DNA from: Sphingomonas quercus
Lineage (GTDB): Bacteria > Pseudomonadota > Alphaproteobacteria > Sphingomonadales > Sphingomonadaceae
NCBI RefSeq assembly: GCF_018863195.1
Contig: NZ_JAHKRT010000009.1
Location: 1-64,000, forward strand
Direction: 5' to 3'
Length of the DNA: 64,000 nt
Below, one piece after another: positions 1 to 8,583 of this stretch (positions within the stretch are counted from its first letter, which is position 1; each line of letters opens with the position of its first letter). The position numbers and the translations under genes were made by a program. A model generated the notes under the pieces. That model did no database searches, was not told the origin of the DNA, and worked only from the letters and a program-made list of their open reading frames with translations.

Positions 1-2
1 AT

Positions 3-113
3 GCCCAGATCACCGGCGGCCTCGCCGTCTACGCCTCGGGCAACTACCTCGCCCGCTTCCACAATCGCGGACAGACCTACGGCGCCAAGATCGGCGCACG
101 GCTGGCCTGGTAG
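3..113 (+). CDS. C-terminal end of an outer-membrane beta-barrel protein (partial)
   Basis: Frame 3 is open from the left edge and closes at TAG 111-113, giving 36 residues. The tail alternates polar and hydrophobic residues with aromatics (LAVYASGNYLARF) and ends GAKIGARLAW. A terminal aromatic after an amphipathic strand is the usual signature of an outer-membrane beta-barrel inserted by BamA. The rest of the gene lies outside the window, so the family (autotransporter-like, opacity-like or other) cannot be named. The overlapping frame-1 reading starting at base 1 is Arg/Pro/Ser-rich and looks like a GC shadow. Confidence 0.5.
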   Translation, partial: AQITGGLAVYASGNYLARFHNRGQTYGAKIGARLAW

Positions 114-218
114 GGCGGGCCGGCGGCACCGCTGGTGTCCGCGCCCGAAAGCGTGTAACGACGCAAACGGCTCCCACCCCTGGATTGTGCGCATTTGCTG
201 CACGAACGCGGAGCCGGC

Positions 219-1556
219 ATGCGGAAATTGCGGTGGACATTGTGGAGCCTGCTCGGTGTCACGACGCTGTTGTGGCTGCTCGCCGACCGGTCGCTCTTCC
301 AGACTGCCGGCTTCTTCGCCGTCCGTACGGCGATGGTGCAATATAGCGGCATCCTCGCCATCGCCTTCATGAGCGTGGCGATGATCCTCGCAATCCGCCC
401 GCGCTGGCCGGAGCGCTGGCTCGACGGGCTGGACAAGATGTACCGGCTCCATAAATGGCTCGGGATCGGCGCTCTGGTGCTCGCCATCGTCCATTGGCTG
501 TGGGCGCAGGCGCCAAAATGGGCGGTGGGGCTGGGCTGGATGGCGCGGCGGCCGCGCGTGCCGAGGGCGGCGTCCGGCGACGCCGTAGAACCGCTGTTCG
601 CGTCATTCCGCCACACCGCCGAAATGCTGGGCGAGTGGGCATTCTACGCCGCTGTGCTGTTGATTGCCTTGGCGCTCGTCCGGCGCATCCCCTATCACAT
701 CTTCGCGCGAACCCATTGGCTGCTGGCATTGGTCTATGGGGTGCTGGTGGTCCATAGCGTGGTGCTGGTGAAGCCGGCCTATTGGGCCTCGCCGCTCGGG
801 CTGATGCTGGCGGCGTTGCTGGGCTACGCGAGTTGGGCGACCCTGCTCATCCTGACGCGCCTCGCCGGCCGACGGCGCCAGGTGTCCGGCGAGATCACCG
901 CCATCCGCCATTACCCCGGCGTACGATCGGTGGCGGTCGAGATCGAGGTCGCAAAGGGCTGGCCGGGCCACAAGCCGGGTCAATTCGCCTTCGCCGCCTC
1001 CGACCCCGCCGAGGGGCCGCATCCTTATACCATCGCGTCGGCCTGGGATGCGCAGGAGCGCCGGATCAGCTTCGTCGCGCGCGAACTCGGCGATCATACG
1101 CGCACGCTCTCCCACCGCCTCCGGCTCGGCCAGCAGGTGATGATCGAGGGGCCTTATGGCTGCTTCACCTTCGACGACGATCGCATCCGCCAGATCTGGG
1201 TGGCCGGCGGCATCGGCATCACGCCATTCATCGCGCGCATGGATGCGCTCGCCCGACAGCCCGATCCGGGCCGCAGCATCGACCTGTTCCATTGCAGCGC
1301 GGAGGTCGATGACCATGCGCTCGCCCGGCTGACGGCGGACGCCGAGGCGGCGAATATCCGGCTCCATATCCTGATCGACGCGCGCGACGGGCTGCTCACC
1401 GGCTCACGCATCCGCGCCGCCGTCCCCGCGTGGAACGAGGCGAGCATCTGGTTCTGTGGACCATCCGCCTTCGGCGACAGCCTGCGCCGCGACTTCGCCG
1501 CCGAGGGCTTTCCCGTGGAGGCCCATTTCCACCAGGAACTATTCTCGATGCGGTGA
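219..1556 (+). CDS. Ferric-reductase-like transmembrane flavohaem oxidoreductase
   Basis: A 445-residue membrane oxidoreductase of the ferric reductase/NOX type. It should pass electrons from NAD(P)H through FAD to membrane haem and across the inner membrane. The N-terminal half has about six hydrophobic segments carrying His residues (HKWLG, IVHWLW, THWLLA, VVHSVV), suited to haem binding. The C-terminal half is an FNR-like module: an FAD-binding HPYTIAS around residue 268, a nucleotide-binding GGIGITPF around 330, and WFCGPSAFG near the end. I chose ATG 219 over an upstream in-frame start at 195 because GGAG lies just before it and the hydrophobic region begins directly after. It follows an outer-membrane protein gene, which might suggest iron handling, but the electron acceptor cannot be deduced. 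Confidence 0.8.
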   Translation: MRKLRWTLWSLLGVTTLLWLLADRSLFQTAGFFAVRTAMVQYSGILAIAFMSVAMILAIRPRWPERWLDGLDKMYRLHKWLGIGALVLAIVHWLWAQAPKWAVGLGWMARRPRVPRAASGDAVEPLFASFRHTAEMLGEWAFYAAVLLIALALVRRIPYHIFARTHWLLALVYGVLVVHSVVLVKPAYWASPLGLMLAALLGYASWATLLILTRLAGRRRQVSGEITAIRHYPGVRSVAVEIEVAKGWPGHKPGQFAFAASDPAEGPHPYTIASAWDAQERRISFVARELGDHTRTLSHRLRLGQQVMIEGPYGCFTFDDDRIRQIWVAGGIGITPFIARMDALARQPDPGRSIDLFHCSAEVDDHALARLTADAEAANIRLHILIDARDGLLTGSRIRAAVPAWNEASIWFCGPSAFGDSLRRDFAAEGFPVEAHFHQELFSMR

Positions 1557-1677
1557 GGAAGGCCGCTCAACAAGGCCCGCGAGGCGATGCGCGCGCGATA
1601 AACAGGGCGGGGCGACAGCGGCTCGCCATCTTGCGCGGGCGAGGCCGACGCGGCGCCCGAAGGGGCGAGCAGCCGGA

Positions 1678-2769
1678 TTATCCGCGCAGTTGGCCGACGG
1701 GCATCGCCGTGTTCGTGGCGCCTCCGCCAGTCGCCCGACCCGCGGGTCGGATCGCAAGCCCGGCGATGAATTGATCGGTGCATTGCTGCCAGCTGTAGCG
1801 CTGCGCCTCGGCGACGCAGTCCGCGCCGGAACATGCGAGCGCTCGCGCGATCGCCTGCTCAAGCCGGTGGTCGAGCGCGCCGATCTGCGCGCCGTTCATG
1901 CCGCGACCATCGGCGCCGAGGATGTCGATCGGCCCCGGCACCGGGAAGGCCGCGACCGGCAAACCGCTTGCCAGTGCCTCGATCATCACGAGGCCGAAAG
2001 TGTCGGTCAGGCTCGGGAAGACGAAGACGTCGGCGGCGGCATAGGCGCTGGCCAGCCGCGCGCCTTGCAGAGCGCCGGTGAACACCGCTTCGGGATAGCG
2101 TTGACTGAGCGGCTCCAGTGCCGGGCCGTCGCCGACCACCACCTTCGTGCCCGCAACCGGCGCGTCGAGAAATGCACGCAGGTTCTTTTCCACGGCGACA
2201 CGCCCCACCGACAGGAGGATCGGCCGCGGCAAGGCGGCGATGCGGTCGTCAGCGGGCGTGGTTGGGAAGAAGACCAGGGGGTCCACGCCTCGTGCCCATC
2301 GGTGCGTACGGGCGATAGCGTGTGTCCTCAGCTCCCGTTCGAGTGTCGGTGTCGCCGCAAAGGTTCGCATCGCAGGGGCGTGGAAGCGGGTGATCGCAGG
2401 CCAAAACAGCCAATCGGGAAGGTGTGTGCGAACCGCCAGATATCGTGCGAAATGGGTGTGGAACGAGGTCGTGAATGCCATCCCGTTGCGCAGGCACCAG
2501 CGACGTGCTGCCCATCCAAGCGGACCCTCGGTCGCGATATGGACCGCGTCCGCCCGGGCCCGATCCAGGCGCGCGGCAACCTCCGCGCCACAACCGATGG
2601 CGAGCCGGATTTCCGGATAGGTCGGACATGGCAGGGTGCGAAACTGGCCCGGCGTGATCGTTTCGACGTCGTGCCCGCGGCGAACCAGTTCAGCCGCCGT
2701 CGTCGTGAGCGTGCGCACGACGCCGTTGACTTGCGGGGTCCAGGCGTCGCTGACGAGCGCGAGCTTCAC
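1678..2769 (-). CDS. Glycosyltransferase family 4 (alpha-mannosyltransferase-like)
   Basis: A 363-residue retaining GT-B glycosyltransferase. The N-terminus has the family signature (ALVSDAWTPQVNGVVRT) seen in GDP-mannose-dependent mannosyltransferases of the MgtA/PimB type. The acceptor domain contains SFHTHFARY, and the donor domain has LLSVGRVAVEKNL and the E-x7-E-like stretch FPSLTDTFGLVMIEALASGLP. The start overlaps the stop of the upstream metallophosphoesterase by four bases (ATGA), so the two are probably co-translated. This pairing of a calcineurin-like phosphoesterase and a glycosyltransferase suggests glycolipid or envelope polysaccharide work. Donor and acceptor are not deducible; the mannosyl assignment is by resemblance only. 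Confidence 0.82.
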   Translation of the reverse strand: MKLALVSDAWTPQVNGVVRTLTTTAAELVRRGHDVETITPGQFRTLPCPTYPEIRLAIGCGAEVAARLDRARADAVHIATEGPLGWAARRWCLRNGMAFTTSFHTHFARYLAVRTHLPDWLFWPAITRFHAPAMRTFAATPTLERELRTHAIARTHRWARGVDPLVFFPTTPADDRIAALPRPILLSVGRVAVEKNLRAFLDAPVAGTKVVVGDGPALEPLSQRYPEAVFTGALQGARLASAYAAADVFVFPSLTDTFGLVMIEALASGLPVAAFPVPGPIDILGADGRGMNGAQIGALDHRLEQAIARALACSGADCVAEAQRYSWQQCTDQFIAGLAIRPAGRATGGGATNTAMPVGQLRG

Positions 2770-3659
2770 GACGCCGCGCTGGCCGCGGCCGCCGCCCGGG
2801 GCCGCTCGCCCTCGCGAACTCGGCTTGCCCAGTCGAGGATCTCCATCTTTCCGTCGGCATGTTCGACGAGCGCGGTGCAGCTCTCCACCCAGTCGCCGTC
2901 ATTATAATAGGTGATGGCCCCGAACTGACGGATCTCGGCTGAGTGGATGTGCCCGCAGACCACGCCGTCGACCTTCGCCTCGGCGGCCGCATGGGCAACG
3001 GCCTCTTCGAACGAGCAGATGAACTGCACGGCGTTCTTCACACGCTTCTTGAGGTGCGCGGCAAGGGACCAATAGGGCATGCCGAAGCGGCGCCGAACCG
3101 CGTTGACCAGCCGGTTGCTCTTGAGCAGCAGTTCGTAGGCGCTGTCGCCGAGAAAGGCGAGCCACCGAGCATACAGAACAACACCGTCGAAGATGTCGCC
3201 GTGCAGGATCAGCAGGCGGCGGCCGTCGGCAGTGATGTGGATGATGTCCGGCAACAGCTCGATGCCGCCGAAGTTCAGCCCGGCATAGTCGCGGAACGCC
3301 TCGTCATGGTTGCCCGGCAAATAGACGACGCGGGTGCCATTCTTCGCCTGCTTGAGGATACAGCGCACGATCTCATTGTGCAGCGGCGGCCAGTACCAGC
3401 CTTTGCGCAACTGCCAGCCGTCGACAATATCGCCGACCAGATAAAGCGTCTCGCAGTCGATCGAGCGGAGGAAATCGAGCAGCAACTCCGCGTTGCAGCC
3501 GGGCGTGCCGAGATGAGTGTCGGAAATCCAGACCGTGCGGAAACGCAACCGCTCCCGGCGCGGTTCAGGCTCGGCAGGCTCCTCGAACCAGCTGGGGAGC
3601 CGTTGACGCGCGCCGATGATATTGGCGGGTGGCCGCCAAGCCGTTTCAGGCGCGCGCAC
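2766..3659 (-). CDS. Calcineurin-like metallophosphoesterase (LpxH-related, UDP-2,3-diacylglucosamine diphosphatase family)
   Basis: A binuclear metallophosphoesterase with all expected blocks in order: SDTHLG, GDIVDGW, GNHDE, LHGD and GHIHSAE. These supply the Asp, Asn and His metal ligands. The family includes LpxH and LpxH-like enzymes, but this protein, with its long hydrophilic N-terminal leader (about 42 residues before the first motif), could hydrolyse another nucleotide-diphospho-lipid. The given start is a GTG with no clear ribosome-binding site, so the real start may lie inside the leader. It is the first gene of a two-gene operon with the glycosyltransferase. A low-complexity Ala tail ends the protein. 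Confidence 0.78.
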   Translation of the reverse strand: MRAPETAWRPPANIIGARQRLPSWFEEPAEPEPRRERLRFRTVWISDTHLGTPGCNAELLLDFLRSIDCETLYLVGDIVDGWQLRKGWYWPPLHNEIVRCILKQAKNGTRVVYLPGNHDEAFRDYAGLNFGGIELLPDIIHITADGRRLLILHGDIFDGVVLYARWLAFLGDSAYELLLKSNRLVNAVRRRFGMPYWSLAAHLKKRVKNAVQFICSFEEAVAHAAAEAKVDGVVCGHIHSAEIRQFGAITYYNDGDWVESCTALVEHADGKMEILDWASRVREGERPRAAAAASAAS

Positions 3660-3888
3660 GCGCAGGTCTGCGGAGGTCGCGATGGTACGGCTCCCAAACA
3701 GAGCGGCCCCCGTTCGGGCCGCGCCCGTTTTCTCGCAAAGAACGAAGACAGTATAATTTCAGATCCTGATCGGAAGCATGACAGCCCCCTCTGCTGCGAC
3801 GAGGGTCAATACCAGTTTCCGTCACGGATCTGCCGCGACTTTGTAACAACGCTTGTCCATCAGCTGCTCAGCTTCATGGGAGATCGGC

Positions 3889-4533
3889 ATGGCTGTGGCG
3901 ATGCGAACGGACCGGGTCGCAACGGCTTACGATCGTTGGGCGCCGGCTTATGACCTGTTCTTCGGCCGCGTCTTCCGCCAGGGGCGCAGCGACGCGATCA
4001 TGGCGGCCGAGCGGATCGGCGGCGAGGTGCTCGAGGTCGGCGTCGGCACGGGCTTGTCGTTGCCGCAATATAGCAGCGCCGTCCGGCTGACGGGTGTCGA
4101 CATTTCGGACGGAATGCTCGCAAAAGCCCAGGAGCGCGTGCGCGCCCACGGCCTGAGCAACGTCGCGGCGCTCCGGGTGATGGACGCCGAAGCGCTCGAA
4201 TTCGACGATAACAGCTTCGACGTGGTGGTGGCGCAATATGTCGTGACGGCGGTTCCTGATCCGGAGCGCGCCCTCGATGAATTCGCCCGCGTCGTCCGCC
4301 CCGGTGGGGAGATCGTGATCACGACCCGCGTCGGTGCGGACACCGGCGTGCGCCGCCACGTCGAGCGTGTGCTCATGCCGCTGACCAGTCGGCTTGGCTT
4401 TCGCACCGAGTTCAGGTGGCGACGCTATCTCGACTGGCTTGCGACGCAGCAGTCGATCCGCCTCGTCGAGCGCCGCCCCCTGCCGCCGCTCGGTCATTTC
4501 TCGCTCGTCCGTTTCGTCAAGCAGGACGGCTGA
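3889..4533 (+). CDS. pmtA: Class I SAM methyltransferase, phosphatidylethanolamine N-methyltransferase (PmtA-like)
   Basis: A 214-residue soluble methyltransferase. The N-terminal AYDRWAPAYDLFFG, the SAM-binding glycine motif LEVGVGTGLSLP and the following VDISDGMLAKAQ are characteristic of the Rhodobacter-type PmtA, which methylates phosphatidylethanolamine towards phosphatidylcholine. The post-I and post-II motifs (VMDAEAL, DVVVAQYV) are present. I chose ATG 3889 because GGGAGA sits six bases upstream; an earlier in-frame TTG at 3853 has no such site. A TATAAT at 3752-3757 is a possible minus-10, though no good minus-35 is seen. It is followed after 16 bases by an Mpo1-like membrane protein and lies near phosphatidylserine decarboxylase, which supports the lipid role. 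UbiE-like activity is the alternative. Confidence 0.75.
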   Translation: MAVAMRTDRVATAYDRWAPAYDLFFGRVFRQGRSDAIMAAERIGGEVLEVGVGTGLSLPQYSSAVRLTGVDISDGMLAKAQERVRAHGLSNVAALRVMDAEALEFDDNSFDVVVAQYVVTAVPDPERALDEFARVVRPGGEIVITTRVGADTGVRRHVERVLMPLTSRLGFRTEFRWRRYLDWLATQQSIRLVERRPLPPLGHFSLVRFVKQDG

Positions 4534-4549
4534 CGCAAAGGAGATCCCC

Positions 4550-5158
4550 ATGTCGAGCTTTCGGGAACAACTGCGCGAACAGCGCTGGGACGATCATCGC
4601 TTTTACCATCACAGCCTGATCAACCAGAGCCTGCACCTGCTGAGCGCATGCACCTTCCTCGCCTGCTATGGTCTCCTGTTCGTCGACCCTGCAGCCGCAG
4701 CGCTGATCGCCTGGACGGTGTCCATGACGAGCCGGCAGGCCGGCCATTTCTTCTTCGAGCCAAGGGGCTATGACAACGTCAACGGCGTCACGCATCGATT
4801 CAAGGAAGAGGTCAAGGTCGGCTACAATCTGGTGCGCAAGCTGGTGCTCACCTTATTCTGGGCGGCGGCGCCGCTGCTGCTGCTTGCCGCGCCGGCGTTG
4901 TTCGGGCTCCTTGAGGCGCGGCCGGGCGTCGCGGGCTTTCTCCACAATCTCGGCCTCATCTGGCTGGTGCTGGGCTGCGCGGCACTGGTGTTCCGCATGG
5001 TGCAGCTCTTCTTCATCCGCGACGTGATGACCGGCATCGTCTGGGCGACGAAGATTCTCACCGATCCATTCCATGACATCTCGCTCTACTGGCGTGCGCC
5101 GGCGCGGCTGATGCGCGGCGAGCGCCTCGGTCACGGCTTCGTCGCGGCGTCGCGCTGA
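4550..5158 (+). CDS. Mpo1/DUF962-like integral membrane protein
   Basis: A 202-residue protein starting at ATG 4550, just after a good AAGGAG site. It has about four hydrophobic segments. The pattern FYHHSLINQSLHLLS near the N-terminus and RQAGHFFFEPRG about 50 residues later resembles the conserved His-containing pairs of the Mpo1/DUF962 family (F-x-H-x4-N and GH-x2-FE). Yeast Mpo1 is an Fe(II)-dependent dioxygenase acting on 2-hydroxy fatty acids from sphingoid-base breakdown. That is suggestive here because sphingomonads make 2-hydroxyacyl sphingolipids, but the similarity is read by eye. It forms an operon with the PE methyltransferase gene and its stop nearly abuts the convergent aminotransferase gene. 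Confidence 0.6.
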   Translation: MSSFREQLREQRWDDHRFYHHSLINQSLHLLSACTFLACYGLLFVDPAAAALIAWTVSMTSRQAGHFFFEPRGYDNVNGVTHRFKEEVKVGYNLVRKLVLTLFWAAAPLLLLAAPALFGLLEARPGVAGFLHNLGLIWLVLGCAALVFRMVQLFFIRDVMTGIVWATKILTDPFHDISLYWRAPARLMRGERLGHGFVAASR

Positions 5159-5162
5159 AGAT

Positions 5163-6809
5163 TCAGCCGCGGCGGACCATCTCGCGGAGGATCTTGCGGC
5201 GCACGCGCGTGTCGGTGGCACCGTCCGCCACCCACCACCAGCCGTCCGCCGCCATGGTGCGCGCCGCAGTAACGAAGCGATCGACGACCTCGGCGAAATC
5301 GTCGTCGGTATAGGCCAGGCTGAAGATCAGGCGGCCGGTGCCGACCCAGCTGAGCGCCAGGCCCTGAGCGCGGAGATAATATTGCAGCATCCAGTTGTAG
5401 CGCGACGGCCGTTCGAACTGGACCGACCAGATCGTGCCGAGCGCGGCGATGCGCAGCGGCAGGCCATGCTCGGCGAGACGGCGATCGAGCGTCTCGGCGC
5501 GCATCCGCAAGCGTTCGTCCAGGCCTTCGTAGAGCGCGTCACCGGAGGGGCCTTCGATGTGACGGAGGAAGGCGTCCATCGACCCCATCACATGGGGGTG
5601 GGCATTGAACGTGCCGCGCGCGAAGCAGATGTCCGCCGGCCGATCGGCGCGCGAACGGCGCATCAGTTCAGCGCGCCCGCAGACGACGCCGATCGGCAGC
5701 CCGCCGCCAACCGTCTTGCCATAGGTGACCATGTCCGGCTGTACGCCGAAATACTCGCATGCGCCGCCGCGGGCGAGGCGGAAGCCGGTGAACACTTCGT
5801 CGATGATGAAGACGATGCCGTTCGCACGGGCGACCTCGGCGAGCCGCGCCAGCCACGCGGCATAGGTGGCGCGACAGACTCCGCCGAGACGGCGTCCTGC
5901 GACCAGCGCGGAGTCACCCGGCGCGCCCCCATTGGGGTGCATCGCCTGGAGCGGATTCACCAGCACGCAGGCGATGTCCTTGCGCCGGGCGAGCACCGCC
6001 AGCGAGCGCTCGCTCATATCCGCAAGCGTCAGCGTCCGGTCTGCCGGCGTCGGGTTGCCGACGCCCGGCTGCACCTCGCCCCACCAGCCATGATAGGCGC
6101 CGGCGAAGCGCACGATGCGCGCGCGGCCGGTGTGATAGCGGGCGAGCTGCACCGCCTGCATCACCGCCTCCGTCCCCGACATGTGGAACGAGACCTCGTC
6201 CAGGCCGGAGATCGCTTTCAACCGGCGGATGTTGTCGGCGACGACCGGGTGGAGTGTGCCGAGGACCGGCCCCAGCGCCTCCACCGTGCGTGCGCCCTCG
6301 GCGATCATCGCCTTGTAGGCATCGGTGCCCAGCAGGTTGAGCCCAAAGGAACCGGTGAGATCGTAGAATTGGTTGCCGTCGGCATCGGTCAGCGTCACGC
6401 CGCTCGACGCGACCGCCACTGCGCCCGAGGGGAGCGCCTCCCGCACCTTGCGGCTGAACTGGAAAGGGACGCGATAGGCTGTGGTGAACTGCAGGTCCGA
6501 CAGCCCGCCGCCCATCTCGGCGGCGAGCGCCTTTGTTTTCGGGAAGCGCTCGGCATAGAGCGCCGCCAGCCGATCGAATCCCGCCTCACGCTGGGCAGCG
6601 ATGTCGGCCGGCGCGTCGTCGGCGCGGAAGAAGCGCTCCTCGCCAAGCTCATAGAAGCGGATCAGCCTGGCGACTTTGCGCGACATGCGCGCGTGGCCGG
6701 TGAGTGAACGGTGTTTCGCCTGTGACAGAGCGAGGCGCGCCCACGCGCTGGGGGCGGCGGCGAGCAGCGCCAGCGCGCCGGCAGCGACGGGAAGAGCATA
6801 GTCGGGCAT
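5163..6809 (-). CDS. Class III PLP aminotransferase, glutamate-1-semialdehyde aminomutase-like, with N-terminal membrane segment
   Basis: A 548-residue fold-type I PLP enzyme of class III. The core has SGTEAVMQAVQLAR, AYHGWWGE, FIIDEVFTGFR (cofactor-binding Asp) and TYGKTVGGGLPIG, where Lys365 is the Schiff-base residue. HemL-type GSA aminomutase is the nearest recognisable family. Unlike HemL (about 430 residues and soluble), it starts with a hydrophobic stretch (residues 5-27) and a roughly 90-residue extension, so it may be membrane-anchored. I chose ATG 6809 because longer readings would run into the divergent psd gene. It is divergent from psd and convergent with the Mpo1-like gene. The substrate is unknown; an amino-lipid or amino-alcohol role is only an inference from neighbours. 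Confidence 0.72.
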   Translation of the reverse strand: MPDYALPVAAGALALLAAAPSAWARLALSQAKHRSLTGHARMSRKVARLIRFYELGEERFFRADDAPADIAAQREAGFDRLAALYAERFPKTKALAAEMGGGLSDLQFTTAYRVPFQFSRKVREALPSGAVAVASSGVTLTDADGNQFYDLTGSFGLNLLGTDAYKAMIAEGARTVEALGPVLGTLHPVVADNIRRLKAISGLDEVSFHMSGTEAVMQAVQLARYHTGRARIVRFAGAYHGWWGEVQPGVGNPTPADRTLTLADMSERSLAVLARRKDIACVLVNPLQAMHPNGGAPGDSALVAGRRLGGVCRATYAAWLARLAEVARANGIVFIIDEVFTGFRLARGGACEYFGVQPDMVTYGKTVGGGLPIGVVCGRAELMRRSRADRPADICFARGTFNAHPHVMGSMDAFLRHIEGPSGDALYEGLDERLRMRAETLDRRLAEHGLPLRIAALGTIWSVQFERPSRYNWMLQYYLRAQGLALSWVGTGRLIFSLAYTDDDFAEVVDRFVTAARTMAADGWWWVADGATDTRVRRKILREMVRRG

Positions 6810-6843
6810 GGCTGCCGAGATACTATGGGGATGGGACGGAGCG

Positions 6844-7782
6844 ATGACATTGCCACCCCTCAACCGGGCGCTGCGTCGCCGTCCTGCGAACCGCCGGAGC
6901 CCGGGGCGCACGACGCTGATACGGCGGCTGATGATGCAGGAGGACATCAACTTCCTCCTCACCAATCGCATTCCGCGGCTGGCGCTAACGCGAGCGATGG
7001 GGCGGATCAGCAAGATCGAGACGCCGTTGCTGGCGCGCGCCTCGATCGCTTTGTGGCGCAAATTCTGCGACGTCGACCTCGCCGATGCCGATGCGGCTCG
7101 CTACGCATCGTTGCAGGCCGCGTTCGTCCGCCGCCTGCGTCCCGGCGCCCGCCCGGTCGAGGACGATCCATCCGTTCTCGTCAGCCCGTGCGACGCGATC
7201 GTCGGAGCGCACGGCCCGATCGTCGCGGGCGGGATGCACCAGATCAAGGGCTTCCCCTATACTCTGACGGATCTGCTGGGTGACGATGCCGACGCCGAGC
7301 CGTTTCGTGGCGGATATTTCGTGACGTTGCGGCTGACGGCAGGAATGTACCACCGTTTTCACGCGCCGCACGATCTCGTCGTGGAACGCGTCCGTTACAT
7401 TGCCGGTGACACCTGGAACGTCAACCCGATCGCGCTCCGGCGGATCGAGCGCTTGTTCTGCAAGAACGAGCGCGCGCCGATCAGCGTCCGCCTCGATGCG
7501 GGCGGGCTGCCCTTGATGCTGGTTCCGGTGGCGGCAGTGCTGGTGGCGAGCATCCGCCTGCCATTTCTGGAGGAGGTGGCTGGTCGCCACGCCCGCGGCA
7601 TCGGGACCATGCGGCTTGCCTGCCCCTTCGCCAAGGGCGAGGAGATGGGCTGGTTCGAACATGGCTCCACGATCCTGATGCTTGCCCCGCCGGGGCTTTC
7701 CTTCGCGCCGGCGGTCGAGGAGGGGCGCCTGATACGAATGGGCCAGCCGCTCATGCTCCTGCCCGGGATCAGGGCCGGGTGA
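6844..7782 (+). CDS. psd: Phosphatidylserine decarboxylase proenzyme
   Basis: A 312-residue pyruvoyl-dependent decarboxylase that converts phosphatidylserine to phosphatidylethanolamine. The family landmarks are present: SPCDAIVG with its Asp, YHRFHAP with its His, and the C-terminal KGEEMGWFEHGST. Self-cleavage should occur before Ser275, leaving a 38-residue alpha chain with an N-terminal pyruvoyl group. The cleavage motif reads HGST rather than the classical LGST, still with the essential Gly-Ser. ATG 6844 follows GGACGGAG; an ATG at 6808 would overlap the start of the divergent aminotransferase gene. An Arg-rich N-terminus precedes the catalytic domain. It would supply PE to the methyltransferase encoded 3 kb away. 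Confidence 0.88.
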   Translation: MTLPPLNRALRRRPANRRSPGRTTLIRRLMMQEDINFLLTNRIPRLALTRAMGRISKIETPLLARASIALWRKFCDVDLADADAARYASLQAAFVRRLRPGARPVEDDPSVLVSPCDAIVGAHGPIVAGGMHQIKGFPYTLTDLLGDDADAEPFRGGYFVTLRLTAGMYHRFHAPHDLVVERVRYIAGDTWNVNPIALRRIERLFCKNERAPISVRLDAGGLPLMLVPVAAVLVASIRLPFLEEVAGRHARGIGTMRLACPFAKGEEMGWFEHGSTILMLAPPGLSFAPAVEEGRLIRMGQPLMLLPGIRAG

Positions 7783-7909
7783 TCGGGAGCGCAAGCGGCG
7801 GCAGGTCCAGGCCTGATCATCCGCTTGGACTCCCGAGACGCCGCTCCTGAACTGGCATTCTCCAGCCAGTCCATGACCCTGGCTGGCCAACGCCCCCCCG
7901 GCAGACATG

Positions 7910-8479
7910 TCAGCGCAATGTCGGGCGCGACCGCAGCGCAAGCACGATGGCCGAGATCGCGAAGTAGATGGCGCCGAACGCCGCATAGGGGGCGACGTCG
8001 GCGACGCCCAGGGTGAGCGAGGCGTCGCCCGCGCGCCGCAGCATGAACACCCCGGCCAAGGCCGATTGCGCGCCGCTGAGGATCATCGGCCATTGCGCAT
8101 CGGCGCTGCGCCACCGGCTGACGGCCGTCGCCAATTGCAGGATGCCCGCCAGCGTCGCCCAGATGCCGATGACGCCGAGGACGGCATGGAAGCCGCGCGG
8201 CACGCTCACGATCACCGCAAGCGTCACCGCCGCGCTCACCACGGCGTTGAAAGTCTGCGTCGGGTTGGCGCGCAGGCCGCCATTGCGGCGCGCATCGGCA
8301 TAATTGGCCAGACAGTCCCACAGCGGATAGGCGACGATCAGTCCGACCGCAGCCGGCGACAGGGATCGCCCGATCGCGAACGCCAACGCCACCCAGGCGG
8401 CGGAGAACAATGCGCGGCCGGCATAATAGCGTTGCAGCCATTGGTCGGCGGGGCGAGGAGCGACAGCGGCGGTGTTCAT
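7910..8479 (-). CDS. DUF308/HdeD-family membrane protein
   Basis: A 189-residue integral membrane protein with about six hydrophobic helices (for example AVGLIVAYPLWDCLANY and FHAVLGVIGIWATLAGILQL). Length and layout fit the DUF308 family that includes E. coli HdeD, an acid-resistance membrane protein. The family's biochemistry is unknown. It lies 104 bases downstream of the nrsF/ECF sigma pair on the same strand and may be part of that sigma factor's regulon. It converges with psd across a 127-base gap in which I see no clear terminator. Confidence 0.7.
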   Translation of the reverse strand: MNTAAVAPRPADQWLQRYYAGRALFSAAWVALAFAIGRSLSPAAVGLIVAYPLWDCLANYADARRNGGLRANPTQTFNAVVSAAVTLAVIVSVPRGFHAVLGVIGIWATLAGILQLATAVSRWRSADAQWPMILSGAQSALAGVFMLRRAGDASLTLGVADVAPYAAFGAIYFAISAIVLALRSRPTLR

Positions 8480-8583
8480 GGTCAGGGTCCTTTCTTGGGC
8501 GCGAGCATGCGGCGCCGCGCCACGGCGGGGCGGCGGGTTCGAGGTTGGTGGGGAGCGAGCGGCGGATGGGCCGCTTGATCAGA

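Noticed and set aside
1..372. Frame-1 ORF of 123 codons at the left edge
   Set aside because: Frame 3 gives a convincing beta-barrel C-terminus ending at 113, while frame 1 continues through into the real reductase gene region with Arg/Pro/Ser-rich sequence.
1456..2907. A 483-codon plus-strand frame across the end of the reductase gene and the glycosyltransferase
   Set aside because: It overlaps two well-supported genes and has a composition typical of shadow frames (Arg/Ala/Gly-rich, no motif).
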